A stretch of 58,293 bases of DNA from an uncultured Clostridia bacterium (GCA_947624405.1 CANQKB010000001.1:1-58293), one strand, 5' to 3'. Shown: positions 16,292 to 25,773, counted from the first letter of the stretch. Notes: generated by a model not told the origin, from the letters alone. Numbers and translations: made by a program.

Positions 16292-16653
16292 AAATATTGT
16301 AAATTTTTTGTGAACAAAGAAATTTTTTCCAAATAATCTCTTATTTGCTTTTTAAACTAATAAAAATTATTAAGTAGTTTACATATATTTCACTAATTTT
16401 CTCTCTTCATAATATAACATTATAGACAAATCTCTCTCAATAGCTTTATAAACTTAATATAATATTTATAATTTCTATTATGCATTATGTTTACAAAACT
16501 ATTGACGAATATATTAAACTAGTATAAAATATGAATATTGAGAATAAAGTATTTTATAATTCTTTATTCTTTAAATTTTGAAAATATCAAAAGTTATAAT
16601 ATAATTTTAGGATACTTATATACTAAATATCCTAAAAAGGGGGAAATAGCATA
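16292..16653 (+). promoter_or_regulatory. galU upstream region with promoter at 16502-16530
   Basis: TTGACG (16502-16507) and TAAAAT (16525-16530) are 17 bases apart; an overlapping TATAAA is at 16523. The rest of the interval is AT-rich with no ORF or strong hairpin that I can see. Confidence 0.55.
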
Positions 16654-17523
16654 ATGAAAGTAAGAAAAGCCGTTATACCAATTGCAGGTTTTGCTACCAG
16701 ATTTTTGCCAGCCTGCAAAGCAGTTCCAAAATGCATGCTTACTATACTAGATAAACCTATCATTCAATACATTGTTGATGAAGCAGTACAATCTGGTATC
16801 GAAGAAATTGTAATGATTATCGGAAGAAAAAAAGAAGTAATACAAGACTATTTTATGGAAGATGATGAACTTAGAAATTTCCTTATAGAACGAGACAAAG
16901 AGAAATTTATTCCACAAGTAACAAACCTTGCTCATGGTACAAAATTACACTTCATTGAACAAACTGGTGGTGCTAAAGGATTAGGTCATGCCATATATCA
17001 AGCAAAAGATATTATAGGTAATGAACCATTTGCTATATTATATGGTGACGTAGTTTTCCACGGTGAAAAACCTTGTTTAAAAGAAATAATTGAGAAACAC
17101 GAATTATGTGGTGGCTCTGTAATAGGTGTAGAAAAAGTTGATTGGAAGGATGTACCAAAATATGGTAATGTTTCTGGTGTTCAAATTGAAGAAGGTTTTT
17201 ATAAAGCTGAAAAATTACAAGAAAAACCTCAAATTGAAGAAACAAAATCAAATCTTGCAATCTCTGATAGACATGTATTAATGCCAGATATATTCAAGTT
17301 TTTAGAAAATACCAAACCAGGTAAAGGTGGCGAAATTCAAGTAACAGATGCATATAATGCTATGGTCAATACAAAAGAAGGCGTTTATGCATATGATTAT
17401 AAAAGTACTAGATTTGATTCAGGAGATAAACTTGGATTTGTTATGGCTGCTGTTGATGAAACATTAAATAGACCAGAACTTCGTGAACCATTTATTAAAT
17501 TCTTAAAAAGTTTAGATATTTAA
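16654..17523 (+). CDS. galU: UTP-glucose-1-phosphate uridylyltransferase
   Basis: The 289-residue enzyme makes UDP-glucose from UTP and glucose-1-phosphate for envelope polysaccharides and glycolipids. It has the nucleotidyltransferase start KAVIPIAGFATRFLPACKAVPKCML (family usually G-x-G-T-R-x-L-P-x-T-K), ILYGDVVF with the metal-binding Asp, and the C-terminal FDSGDKLGF glycine-loop. The first motif reads GFATRF where GLGTRF is usual, and CKAVPKCM where TKAVPKEM is usual, so the active-site edge is slightly divergent. GGGGG precedes the ATG by 9 bases. It is monocistronic, with its own promoter and terminator. Confidence 0.9.
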   Translation: MKVRKAVIPIAGFATRFLPACKAVPKCMLTILDKPIIQYIVDEAVQSGIEEIVMIIGRKKEVIQDYFMEDDELRNFLIERDKEKFIPQVTNLAHGTKLHFIEQTGGAKGLGHAIYQAKDIIGNEPFAILYGDVVFHGEKPCLKEIIEKHELCGGSVIGVEKVDWKDVPKYGNVSGVQIEEGFYKAEKLQEKPQIEETKSNLAISDRHVLMPDIFKFLENTKPGKGGEIQVTDAYNAMVNTKEGVYAYDYKSTRFDSGDKLGFVMAAVDETLNRPELREPFIKFLKSLDI

Positions 17524-17534
17524 TTAATAACAAA

Positions 17535-17575
17535 AAATAAATATATATCGCAAAACCGATATATATTTATTTTTT
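17535..17575 (+). terminator. Terminator after galU
   Basis: A 16-bp stem (AAATAAATATATATCG and its complement) with a CAAAAC loop, followed by T-rich sequence. Confidence 0.8.
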
Positions 17576-17749
17576 ATATATTAAAAATGTGCATTTTAAC
17601 CCCAAAAAATTTTTTTCACAATCAAAGATTATGAATAATTTTGCCAATTTTTAAAATACCCATTTAAAATAAAAATTGCAGATTTTTTTAGTTTTTATAC
17701 AAATGCACATATGTGTTATGAAAAATAGCTACACAATTTTTTAATACTT

Positions 17750-18187
17750 TTACAATATAAATAGCGCATATATTTCAATCTTATTATTCTTAACAGTTTT
17801 ATCCAATTCTTTCCTTATATCATCATACTTTTTAATCAACTTTTCTCTTATATCCTCAGATAAACTCCTTACTTTAAATTTATAGGCTTCTTCATTGTCC
17901 TTTATTAAAACATGCAAATCAGCTTTATATATACCGTTGTATAACTCTGTTTTAGCACTTTCATAATCTTTTTCCTTGTAGTTTTCTTTTATAAAACTAT
18001 TTAAAAGTATTTCTGGTAGTTCTGGTACTTTATAAAAATATCTTGCTATAAATTCACTACAAATATCTGAAGCATTTATTGTAAAAATACATTGGTCTTT
18101 TTCAATATTACAGTAATTCTTCAATAATTCAATTTCTTTATTTTCTCCATTAAATGTTGCTACATAAAATCCAATTTTTAAACTCAT
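17750..18187 (-). CDS. Hypothetical soluble protein
   Basis: The 145-residue product starts at MSLKIGFYVATFNGENKEI (ATG 18187, with GAGGGG four bases before it). It appears cytoplasmic and helical, with a KLIKKYDDIRKELDKTV helix near the end and no signal peptide or membrane segment. Nothing in it matches a family that I recognise. It is convergent with galU and precedes no obvious partner. Confidence 0.55.
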   Translation of the reverse strand: MSLKIGFYVATFNGENKEIELLKNYCNIEKDQCIFTINASDICSEFIARYFYKVPELPEILLNSFIKENYKEKDYESAKTELYNGIYKADLHVLIKDNEEAYKFKVRSLSEDIREKLIKKYDDIRKELDKTVKNNKIEIYALFIL

Positions 18188-18385
18188 TTTCCCCTCTATC
18201 TTTTCATTTGAATTTATCCAAACATAAATTTTTGAACTTTCATTCAACATTGTTAGTATAACACATAATATATAACTTGCCAAGTATCTTTTTTTATCTT
18301 TTTAATTTGTCGTTTTTTGCGTTTTTTTGTTACAATTAGTATTTTTTAGTCTTTTTCGTGCAATATTTTTCGAAATTTTTTTGCA

Positions 18386-19162
18386 TTATTTGTATTTTTT
18401 TATTCTAATTATTAACTTTTCGCTTTTATTATTACCAATAATTTCCTCAATGATTGCTTTTCCATATCCTCTAATTGCTAAAATATCTTTTTCATTTATT
18501 TCCTTAGATATCTTTTTTTCAACTTTCGTATTTACAAATATTTTTTCCTGTTTAATTAATTCTTCAGCTTTATTCCTAGAAACTTTAAGTAGGCTCGAAA
18601 TAATTGCATCAATTCTCATGGAAACTACTGTAATTTTTATCATCTCAAATTCTTGCTCTTTTATTTCCACTTCCTTAAAATTTATAATTTCAATCTTTGC
18701 TTTTGCAAATCTAGTAAATTCCTTCAAACTTTTTAATATATATTCAGCATTTTCTTCTAAAACAAAAATACATGCCCCATCCTTCTCTACAACTATATCT
18801 CCTATTCTATTTCTATTTAATCCTGCTTTCATAACAGTACCTAAATAATCACGATGATTATATTTTCCTTCAACTTCTTTTGGTATTTTTATCTTTATTA
18901 CTTTAATTATATTTTCTAAATTTTTATTTACTATATCCATTTCAAATTTTTCAGGATACAATACAAGTATCTTTCCTTCCGCTTCTTCATATCCACCAAA
19001 AAACAAATAGTTCTTTATTTTATTTTTATTCAATTCTTTTTGAATTATTTCTCTTTGATATGGTGTTAAAAATTCAGTATGTACAATTTTATTTCTACTT
19101 TTACATATTTTTACTTTATCCATAATTTTTGCAACAATTAATTTATCCTCAACTTGTTCCAT
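18386..19162 (-). CDS. ylmH: YlmH-like S4-domain RNA-binding protein
   Basis: The 258-residue protein fits YlmH/RqcP2: an N-terminal domain with HTEFLTPYQREIIQKEL, FFGGYEEAEGKILVLYPE and NHRDYLGTVMKAGLNRNRIGDIVV, then a C-terminal S4 domain SMRIDAIISSLLKVSRNKAEELIKQEKIFVN. The family binds stalled 50S-peptidyl-tRNA complexes and was first linked to cell division genes. The start at 19162 follows AGGAG by 5 bases; the longer frame would start inside the ribosome-binding site. A ribosome rescue factor is of interest here given the CGG recoding pattern, but it is a normal member of Firmicute genomes. Confidence 0.88.
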   Translation of the reverse strand: MEQVEDKLIVAKIMDKVKICKSRNKIVHTEFLTPYQREIIQKELNKNKIKNYLFFGGYEEAEGKILVLYPEKFEMDIVNKNLENIIKVIKIKIPKEVEGKYNHRDYLGTVMKAGLNRNRIGDIVVEKDGACIFVLEENAEYILKSLKEFTRFAKAKIEIINFKEVEIKEQEFEMIKITVVSMRIDAIISSLLKVSRNKAEELIKQEKIFVNTKVEKKISKEINEKDILAIRGYGKAIIEEIIGNNKSEKLIIRIKKYK

Positions 19163-19323
19163 AATTTCTCCTGCCATAAAACTTTAGTATATTATATACC
19201 TTATGTACTAATTAAAGCTTCAAATAACTGCTAATAATCATATATTAATACTAGAAAACTTTCATAACTTTGCAGATATTTTCTCAAACTAAATAGCCAT
19301 AATTAAAACAATTTATTTAAATT

Positions 19324-19356
19324 CCCCATCAATATAATCAAAGACTATTGATGGGG
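19324..19356 (-). terminator. Terminator after asnB
   Basis: CCCCATCAATA / TATTGATGGGG stem of 11 bp located 34 bases past the asnB stop. The following U-tract is weak. Confidence 0.65.
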
Positions 19357-19389
19357 AGACTTTGTATTTATTAATTAAAACACTTATAT

Positions 19390-21231
19390 TTATTTTTCTA
19401 TTCCATTATTCACAAAAAATATTTCATACCATTTTACAAAACTATATACAATCCAAACTTTTTTATAATTATCTTTTTTACGATTTTTGTGTTCATCTAA
19501 TAACTTAATTAAATATTTTTGGTTAAATATTTCACCTACAAAATCCTGTTCAAAAGCTCTTTTTATTTCTCCATAAAATTCCTCTTCTCTCATCCATTCA
19601 CGAATTGGTACAGGAAATCCTAATTTTTTCTTTTTATATGCCTCATTTGGTATAACTTTTTTTGCAGATTCTCTCAAGGCTACTTTTGTATTATCTTTTG
19701 TTACTTTATATTTTACAGGAATTGTTTTTGCAAGTTCAAAAACTTCTTTATCAGTAAATGGTGTTCTGCCTTCTATAGAACTTGCCATAGTCATTCTATC
19801 ACATTTAAGTAATATATCATTTAATAACCAATTTCTAATATCTATTTTCTGCATTTTTACAATATTACTGCAATTTTTTACATTTTCAAATAAAGGAGCT
19901 GTTATATCCTTATTTTTGATATTATCCTCTATTTTTAAAAGCTTTTTTCTTTCCTTTTCACTAAATATTTTATTTACTCCAACATATTCATCTTCTATTT
20001 TTTTGCCTCTTCTAACAATAAAATTACGTCCCTTAAATTCTGGTAATGCTTCAAAACAAATAGCAAGCAAATGCCTTATGCAATACGGAATTTTATTATA
20101 AAATCCCATATCCACTTCTTCTCTATAATAATTATATCCACCAAAAAATTCATCTGCTCCTTCTCCAGAAAGTACTACTTTTACATCATTACTTGCCAAT
20201 TTAGAAACAAAATAAAGTGAAATAGCAGATGGATCTGATGAAGGCTCGTCCATGTGATACAAAAACTTAGGAATTGCCTCAAGCCATTCTTCTTTTGTTA
20301 TCTTTTTACTAACATTCGTAATACCTAACTGTTTTGTCAATTCTTTTGCATAATCTATCTCATTATACTTATCTTCTGCATAACCAACAGTATAAGTTTT
20401 ATCTGGTCTTGCAAGAGAAACTAAATAAGAAGAATCTACACCAGATGATAGAAAAGAACCAACTTCCACATCAGCTATTTTATGATGTTCAACAGAATCC
20501 TGCATAATCTTTCCTATTTCATCTACAAGTTCTTCAAACTGATATTCTTTTTCATCAAAATTAACTTCATAAAATTCATTAATTTTAACTCCATTGGCAT
20601 CTATGCTTAAACTTGTCCCAGGTAACAATCTATATACCCCTTCAAATAAAGTTTCATCTGTAGGTGTAAAACTAAACGATAAATATGGTCCTATCAATTT
20701 TTTATTTAACTTTTTTTCAAAATCTGGATATTCTAAAAAAGCTTTTATTTCCGAAGCAAAAGCAATTTCTCTACTTTCTTTAGTTTTCATATAATAATAA
20801 AATGGTTTTATTCCAAAATGATCTCTAGCACAAAATAATTTTTCATTTTCATTATCCCATATTGCAAACGCAAACATACCTCTTAATTTTTTAGGTAGCT
20901 CCTCTTTCCATTCTCTATATCCATATAGCAATACTTCTGTATCACTATTTGTTTTAAATTCATAATTTTTTTCTTTTAATTCATCTCTTAACTCGATATA
21001 ATTATATATTTCCCCATTAAAAACTACAACTAATTTTTTATCCTCAGTAAACATTGGCTGTGTTCCCCCAGCCAAATCAATTATAGACAACCTACGATGC
21101 CCTAAAGCAATTTTTTCGTTTGTATAATAGCCTTCTCCATCTGGTCCTCTATGTTTTATTCTATCTGCCATCTTTTTTATAATATTCTCTTTATTTTTTT
21201 GTTCGCCATAAAATCCTACTATTCCACACAT
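19390..21231 (-). CDS. asnB: Asparagine synthase (glutamine-hydrolysing)
   Basis: This 613-residue two-domain enzyme has a class II glutaminase starting MCGIVGFYG (catalytic Cys2), with KHRGPDGEGYY and FNGEIYNYIELR. The synthetase domain has the PP-loop SFLSSGVDSSYLVSLA (S-G-G-V-D-S type), YAEDKYNEIDYA and GEGADEFFGGYNYY. It makes asparagine from aspartate, glutamine and ATP. The full length and all motifs are present. GGAGG lies 7 bases before the ATG. It follows the CorB-like gene by 38 bases in the same direction, so the two are probably co-transcribed. Confidence 0.95.
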   Translation of the reverse strand: MCGIVGFYGEQKNKENIIKKMADRIKHRGPDGEGYYTNEKIALGHRRLSIIDLAGGTQPMFTEDKKLVVVFNGEIYNYIELRDELKEKNYEFKTNSDTEVLLYGYREWKEELPKKLRGMFAFAIWDNENEKLFCARDHFGIKPFYYYMKTKESREIAFASEIKAFLEYPDFEKKLNKKLIGPYLSFSFTPTDETLFEGVYRLLPGTSLSIDANGVKINEFYEVNFDEKEYQFEELVDEIGKIMQDSVEHHKIADVEVGSFLSSGVDSSYLVSLARPDKTYTVGYAEDKYNEIDYAKELTKQLGITNVSKKITKEEWLEAIPKFLYHMDEPSSDPSAISLYFVSKLASNDVKVVLSGEGADEFFGGYNYYREEVDMGFYNKIPYCIRHLLAICFEALPEFKGRNFIVRRGKKIEDEYVGVNKIFSEKERKKLLKIEDNIKNKDITAPLFENVKNCSNIVKMQKIDIRNWLLNDILLKCDRMTMASSIEGRTPFTDKEVFELAKTIPVKYKVTKDNTKVALRESAKKVIPNEAYKKKKLGFPVPIREWMREEEFYGEIKRAFEQDFVGEIFNQKYLIKLLDEHKNRKKDNYKKVWIVYSFVKWYEIFFVNNGIEK

Positions 21232-21269
21232 TTCTATACCTCCAATTACATCTACTACTTTTAAAGAGA

Positions 21270-21846
21270 CTATTTTTCTTCCTTAAAATTACTAAGTAAT
21301 TTTCCAAAACCATAAACTATTTTGGTTGAATTCTTATTTGCGAAATCTTTTCCTATTGCCTTACCACCTACTGTCAAAGCCGCAACTACGGCACTTACAA
21401 AAAACTGTAAATTATTTGGAAGGCCAAATTGTTCTGCAATTTTTATTGAAACCATAGCACTTATTGCTCCGACTTAATACTCCACATATATCTCCTATTA
21501 CATCTGCACAGAAATTAGCAACTTTAACTGAATTTTTTATTAACTTTAAAGATGTTTTCGCACCTTTGGCTTTTTTAGTTGCTTTTGCATGAAATTCATG
21601 CTCATTTGCAACAGTTACCGCAACACCTATAATATCAAATAAAATACCCACAAAAATAACCAAAACTAATATAAATATAGCTGGTATTACATTTAATTGT
21701 GATACTACATTTGTTGAAATAAATGAGAAACAAATTGATAATATGAAAGTTATAATAAATATTTTTACAGTCCATTTCAGGTGACTATCTGCCTTTTTCT
21801 TATTTTTATTTTCTTCTCCATTATTTATTTTATCATTATTTTGCAT
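21270..21846 (-). CDS. CorB-like (DUF21/CNNM-type) membrane protein, one CGG +1 site
   Basis: Read through the CGG site at 21471-21469, the gene gives one 191-residue protein: a polar N-terminus, two transmembrane helices (about 27-75, ending FDIIGVAVTVANEHEFHAKA), a KATKKAKGAKTSLKLIKNSVKVANFCADVIGDICG segment, then GAISAMVSIKIAEQ and AALTVGGKAIGKDFA to KLLSNFK. Clostridial proteins of this form are usually labelled Mg2+/Co2+ transporter CorB. Without the shift the reading ends a few residues later as SRSNKCYG... The join restores CGVLS-GAIS, and the sequence on both sides is intact. The start at 21846 follows GAGG. This is most likely functional and not a pseudogene. Confidence 0.7.
21469..21471 (-). 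other. CGG +1 recoding site 1 (CorB-like gene)
   Basis: The frame reads GTA-TTA-AGT-CGG-AGC. Skipping the C gives AGT-GGA-GCA (Ser-Gly-Ala) and joins the two halves of the protein. Confidence 0.8.
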
Positions 21847-21929
21847 TCTTCCTCTATCCTTTTCTAGCGTATTAGATGTTAGCATATTAGTGCATTAGAT
21901 TTTGAGATTGTTCTTCTATTTTAACATAT

Positions 21930-22556
21930 TCTATTTCCCTTGTAGCCTTGCCCTAGCTCTAATCTCTAACTTCTCAACTCTCACTTCTAATATGGCAAAA
22001 GTCCAAGTAAATTTTACGGTTTAGGTCTAGTCGAATTTCTCTATCGCCTACTATGTATTACTACAATAGCTGTTTCCATTTAAAAGCAATAATTAAACAA
22101 TGTTTAATCACCAGATCACCACTTAAATCCGTACCTTAATCCCTGGACTTTCATGCTTCAATAATAAGCAAACATTCTAGAAGTTTTCCTTCCCCACTTG
22201 GTTATTGCTAGTCTCTTTTGCAAATGCAATTTCATGATAACATAATATAAAACATAGATTTTGGCCTTAATCTACATTGTCTCTATCAATCCCGATACAC
22301 TCACTCAAGACAGGCTACGCTATACATTTCGTGTCTTGGCACTCAGCATAGGTTATACTTAAAAAATACTTTTAAGCCTCCGCGAAATAAGGGGTTCCAT
22401 ATACATGCCACTGTATATGTCCCGTATTTCTTACTTCCTGCTCACACACAAACTTGGCATTTCGCGCACAAACAAGAAACTTCATCGATATGCCTTTTAG
22501 TGGATTTTTAGCCCCACCCTCGTAATAACCAGTAATGACTAGAATAATGCGCCACT
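21930..22556 (-). ncRNA. Candidate large structured non-coding RNA, about 620 nt
   Basis: No ORF is found, GC content is clearly above that of the flanks, and a strong minus-strand promoter (22592-22563) points into the region. Many perfect helices can be drawn: CATATACA/TGTATATG (22398-22419), CGCGAAAT/ATTTCGCG (22381-22388 with 22459-22466), CAAGACA/TGTCTTG (22306-22338), TAGATT/AATCTA (22255-22274) and ATTAAACA/TGTTTAAT (22092-22108). I looked for tmRNA and RNase P core motifs and did not find them. Size and style resemble the large ornate bacterial RNAs (OLE, ROOL, GOLLD), but I cannot assign it to any of them by eye. The 3' end is not defined. Confidence 0.5.
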
Positions 22557-22562
22557 GATTTT

Positions 22563-22592
22563 ATTATATCATAATTATATGATATTTTTCAA
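22563..22592 (-). promoter_or_regulatory. Promoter of the structured RNA candidate
   Basis: Minus-strand TTGAAA (22592-22587) and TATAAT (22568-22563), 18 bases apart, just past the stop of the small membrane-protein gene. Transcription would start near 22556. Confidence 0.65.
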
Positions 22593-22595
22593 GTT

Positions 22596-22814
22596 TTATT
22601 CTGTACCTTCATCAATATTATTGCTGTAATTTGGTTCATTTTCATGTCCAATATTAGTTTTTACTAAATCATTAGAAAAATATCCAGCAATAAATCCTAT
22701 TACAAATATTACTATAATAACAATTATCGTTCTTAATTTTTCCTGACTTATGTACATATCTTTATCATATATTTTAACTCTTTCTTGTTCATTTTCTTTC
22801 TTATTTTCTTCCAT
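22596..22814 (-). CDS. Small single-pass membrane protein
   Basis: The 72-residue protein has a charged N-terminus (EENKKENEQERVKIYDKD), one transmembrane helix at about 28-47 (TIIVIIVIFVIGFIAGYF) and an acidic, Asn-rich outer tail. The ATG at 22814 is 8 bases after GGAGG; an in-frame GTG at 22820 is too close to the site. I do not recognise a family. It lies alone between a MITE and the structured-RNA promoter. Confidence 0.55.
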   Translation of the reverse strand: MEENKKENEQERVKIYDKDMYISQEKLRTIIVIIVIFVIGFIAGYFSNDLVKTNIGHENEPNYSNNIDEGTE

Positions 22815-22922
22815 ATGCACATCCTCCTATCTTGTGAATTGCTATGTATTAATATTATACTATTTTTATTTCTTAAAAGCAACCATTGAAAAGATTATTT
22901 TTTTCTTAAAAAGTTTTTCAAT

Positions 22923-23158
22923 GTTACAATTCACCCCTTAACTAGCTAAGCGTGGGAAAATCATTTCTATTTAATATAATTAATTGCAAAGCCTGTAAAA
23001 TAGTTGTTTTTACATTCACTTGGTGTCGCAATCTCCAAATTGTATTTTAATATGTCGATTGCTCCAAATCGCACTCGCTTTGCTCGTTTGATCGCTTACG
23101 CGTTCATTTCAAAACAACTATTTTCAGGCTTTTTATAAAATTTACTGTGAATTGTAAC
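22923..23158. mobile_element. MITE-like element, copy 1
   Basis: The 236-bp element has perfect 12-bp ends GTTACAATTCAC / GTGAATTGTAAC. A further internal pair, AGCCTGTAAAATAGTTGTTT and its near complement, lets the element fold on itself. The flanks TTTTCAAT and ATTTCAAT are an 8-bp target duplication with one mismatch. It encodes nothing. It shares AACTAGCTAAGCGTGG with copies 2 and 3 and its right part with 36074-36122. It lies 12 bases beyond the comEA stop. Confidence 0.75.
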
Positions 23159-23169
23159 ATTTCAATAAT

Positions 23170-23832
23170 TCATACGCAAATTTTTCCCTTTATTTTTTCA
23201 AACTTCGCCTCACCAATGCCAGACACATTTTTTATCTCATCAATAGATTTAAACTTTCCATTTTCCTTTCTATACGCAATAATTTTTTCTGCAGTTGAGC
23301 TACCAATGCCTGGTAATTCATCAAGTTTCTCTACATTTGCAGTATTAATATTTACTAAGGCACCTGTTGTTTCTGTACCAATACCCGCCTTTTCTCCATC
23401 AACAATATCATTTCCTGCGCCTTGAATCACTACTTGTCCTTGAGTTTCTGAACCTCCATCCTCAGGGACATCATTTTTAGATGGAATATAAATTTTTTGT
23501 CCATCTTCAATAGTATATGCTAGATTTACATTTGTTAAATCTGCATCTTCTCTAACTCCACCAGCTGCTTCTATTGCATCATTAATCCTAGCATTTTCTT
23601 TTACTTGAACAATTCCCTCATTAACAACAGCTCCAGTAATATGAACAATAATTGTATTTTGCTCATTTTCCACATTTTCTACTTCATTTTCTTGTGATTC
23701 TTCCTCAAAATCGTCAAAGCCATAAACCTCTTTTGTACTAGTAAAATAATAATATCCAATTATAATCGCTACAACTATAATCCCTACTACTCCAATTATC
23801 TTTTGTTTTTGCGTTAACATTTCAAAACTCAT
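23170..23832 (-). CDS. comEA: ComEA-like DNA uptake protein
   Basis: The 220-residue protein has an N-terminal membrane anchor (about 10-28), an acidic linker, a SLBB domain (IIVHITGAVVNEGIVQVKENARINDAIEAAGG) and a C-terminal pair of helix-hairpin-helix motifs (VNINTANVEKLDELPGIGSSTAEKIIAYRK and IDEIKNVSGIGEAKFEKIK). This is the standard ComEA layout: a DNA receptor on the outer face of the membrane used in transformation. The start at 23832 (MSFEML) follows AAAGGATG. ComEC and ComEB are not in the window. Confidence 0.9.
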   Translation of the reverse strand: MSFEMLTQKQKIIGVVGIIVVAIIIGYYYFTSTKEVYGFDDFEEESQENEVENVENEQNTIIVHITGAVVNEGIVQVKENARINDAIEAAGGVREDADLTNVNLAYTIEDGQKIYIPSKNDVPEDGGSETQGQVVIQGAGNDIVDGEKAGIGTETTGALVNINTANVEKLDELPGIGSSTAEKIIAYRKENGKFKSIDEIKNVSGIGEAKFEKIKGKICV

Positions 23833-23862
23833 TTTAATCATCCTTTCTTAATTTTTTTATAA

Positions 23863-23891
23863 TTGATTTTTAATACAATCTGTGATAATAT
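23863..23891 (+). promoter_or_regulatory. Promoter giving a near-leaderless dac mRNA
   Basis: TTGATT (23863-23868) and TAATAT (23886-23891) are 17 bases apart. Transcription is expected around 23898, only a few bases before the ATG at 23901, which has no Shine-Dalgarno site. Confidence 0.5.
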
Positions 23892-23900
23892 TAATTCATT

Positions 23901-25032
23901 ATGAAAGAGAAAAAATTTTTAAAAATAATAACTATAATTATATTAATATTATCACCAATTTTTCCTGTAAACTGCTATGCTACAGAAGTTCCACAAACGG
24001 ATATTTCTACTACAGAAACAAATGATATAAGTAAAAAATTATATTCGAACTGTTTAATACTAATTGAAGCAAACACTGGTGATATAATATATGAAAAAAA
24101 TGCATATCAAAAAATGTATCCTGCTAGCACTACTAAAGTTTTAACAGCAATAATAGTATTAGAAAAATGTAATCTAGATGATTTGGTAACAGTTTCAGCA
24201 AGTGCAGTAAATGCAGTACCTCCAGATTATACCAAAGCACATTTACAGGCACGGTGAACAATTTACTGTAGATCAATTACTCCATGTATTACTTATTCCA
24301 TCTGCAAATGATGCAGCAAATGTATTAGCTGAACATGTATCAGGTTCCATCGTTAATTTTGCAAATTTAATGAATGAAAAAGCTAAAGAAATAGGATTAA
24401 AAAATTCTAATTTTACAAATCCAAGTGGTTTACATGATGAAAATCTCTATACAACAGCATATGATTTATCTCTTCTTGGGAGATATGCAATGAGATTTGA
24501 TAAATTTAGAGAAATAGTCAAAACTACAAGCTATTCATTGCCTGCAACTAATATTCACCCTCAAAATGATAGAAATTTCAGTATATCTAATTTACTTTTA
24601 GATAACACTAATTCAAACTATTATTATGAATATGCCACTGGTGTTAAAACTGGTTTTACAGATCCGGCTGGTGATTGTCTAATTGCTTCTGCTAAAAAAG
24701 ATGGTATTGAATTTATTGCTGTGTGCCTAAATGGTGGTTATCTTTCAAACGGTTTACGAGAAAAATTTTTAGATTGTAAAACTTTGTTAGACTATGCTTT
24801 TGATAATTATACAACATACTACATTGAATTGCAAGAAAAATCTTTTGAAGATAATCAAAAAATTTTTAATAGCATAATTGAAAGTTCTAAACCTGTATTA
24901 AGCACAATATCTGTGGACTATTCTAGGCTTTATATAATATTTGGAATATACATATTTTTATTTTTCTTAGTTATTCTTAGAATAAAAAGTATAAGAAAAA
25001 AACAAAAAAAGAAAAAATCAAGGAAACATTAA
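23901..25032 (+). CDS. dacF: D-alanyl-D-alanine carboxypeptidase (S11, PBP5 type), one CGG +1 site
   Basis: Read through the CGG at 24252-24254, the gene encodes 376 residues: signal peptide (about 1-29), catalytic SxxK in ASTTKVLTAI, SxN in SANDAAN, KTG in GVKTGFTDPAG, and a C-terminal transmembrane helix (about 345-362) with a very basic tail. It trims the terminal D-Ala from peptidoglycan side chains. The join restores LQA-GEQFTVDQLLH, where family members have L-x-x-G-E-x-x-T. Without the shift the codon after CGG is TGA and the product would lack SxN and KTG, hence be inactive. The rest of the gene is clean, which argues against decay. Confidence 0.88.
24252..24254 (+). other. CGG +1 recoding site 2 (S11 carboxypeptidase)
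   Basis: Reads CAG-GCA-CGG-TGA. Skipping the C gives GCA-GGT-GAA (Ala-Gly-Glu), a conserved S11 position, and avoids the immediate stop. Confidence 0.85.
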
Positions 25033-25057
25033 ATTATATTTGTTATTTATAATAACT

Positions 25058-25094
25058 TTAAATGTGATTTTGTAAATTACAAAATCACATTTAA
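25058..25094. terminator. Bidirectional terminator between dac and cvpA
   Basis: A perfect stem (TTAAATGTGATTTTGTAA and its complement) lies between the convergent genes and includes the last codons of cvpA. Confidence 0.75.
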
Positions 25095-25709
25095 TATAAT
25101 ATTATTTTCATACATTACTTTACAAATATGAGACTCATTTATTGCAGAACTTATCGCATTATCGTTCATCATAGGTGAAATCATACTAAAAATTGCAAGC
25201 ACAACATATATAACAACAAATCCTTCTAAAATTCCATATATTATTCCACCTGCTTTATTAAATTGCTTTATAATTGGTAATTTTCCAATTATATCTGCAA
25301 AAAATCTTACAAAAATCATAGCAACTTTAGTTACAAAAAATAATCCTATCCACGTTCCTATACGCACAATTGTAACTGCACCTTCTTGCGCAACTAAATC
25401 CACACTTTCTTGTTTTACTTCATTTGTATACTCATCTATATAATTTTCAATCGTATTAATTTCTTCATCATTATTTTTCTCAGTCTCTTCCTCTTGATTA
25501 TACAATTTAGAATGTATAGCATTTGAAATATTAGGTACAACTTCAGTATTATTTATTATGTAATTTGAAATAGGATTATATAAAATAAGAGCTACAACTA
25601 ATGCAACAATGAAGCTTAAAATTCTAACTGCAACTTTTATCAAGCCTCTTTTATAGCCCAAGAAAACACACAAAGCCATAACCAAGACTAAAATTAAATC
25701 GGCAATCAT
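25077..25709 (-). CDS. cvpA: CvpA family membrane protein
   Basis: The 210-residue protein has four transmembrane segments with the family's opening (IADLILVLVMALCVFLGYKRGLIKVAVRI), a long acidic loop (NQEEETEKNNDEEINTIENY), then FFVTKVAMIFVRFFADIIGKLPIIKQFNKAGGIIYGILEG, which contains the conserved N-x-x-G-G-x-x-G-x-x-x-G helix of CvpA. The family is linked to colicin V export and envelope homeostasis; its biochemical role is unsettled. The ATG at 25709 follows GGAGG by 7 bases. Its last codons form part of a bidirectional terminator shared with the carboxypeptidase gene. Confidence 0.85.
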   Translation of the reverse strand: MIADLILVLVMALCVFLGYKRGLIKVAVRILSFIVALVVALILYNPISNYIINNTEVVPNISNAIHSKLYNQEEETEKNNDEEINTIENYIDEYTNEVKQESVDLVAQEGAVTIVRIGTWIGLFFVTKVAMIFVRFFADIIGKLPIIKQFNKAGGIIYGILEGFVVIYVVLAIFSMISPMMNDNAISSAINESHICKVMYENNIILNVIL

Positions 25710-25773
25710 CACGAGACCTCCTTATTCCCTATTATTTTTCATTTGCAAATTTATATTATCATCTTACTCTCAT

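Noticed and set aside
21930..22556. tmRNA or RNase P RNA
   Set aside because: No tRNA-like ends with TTCGAATCC and no GAGGAAAGTCC / ACAGAA core was found. A GAAAGTCC is present but without partners.
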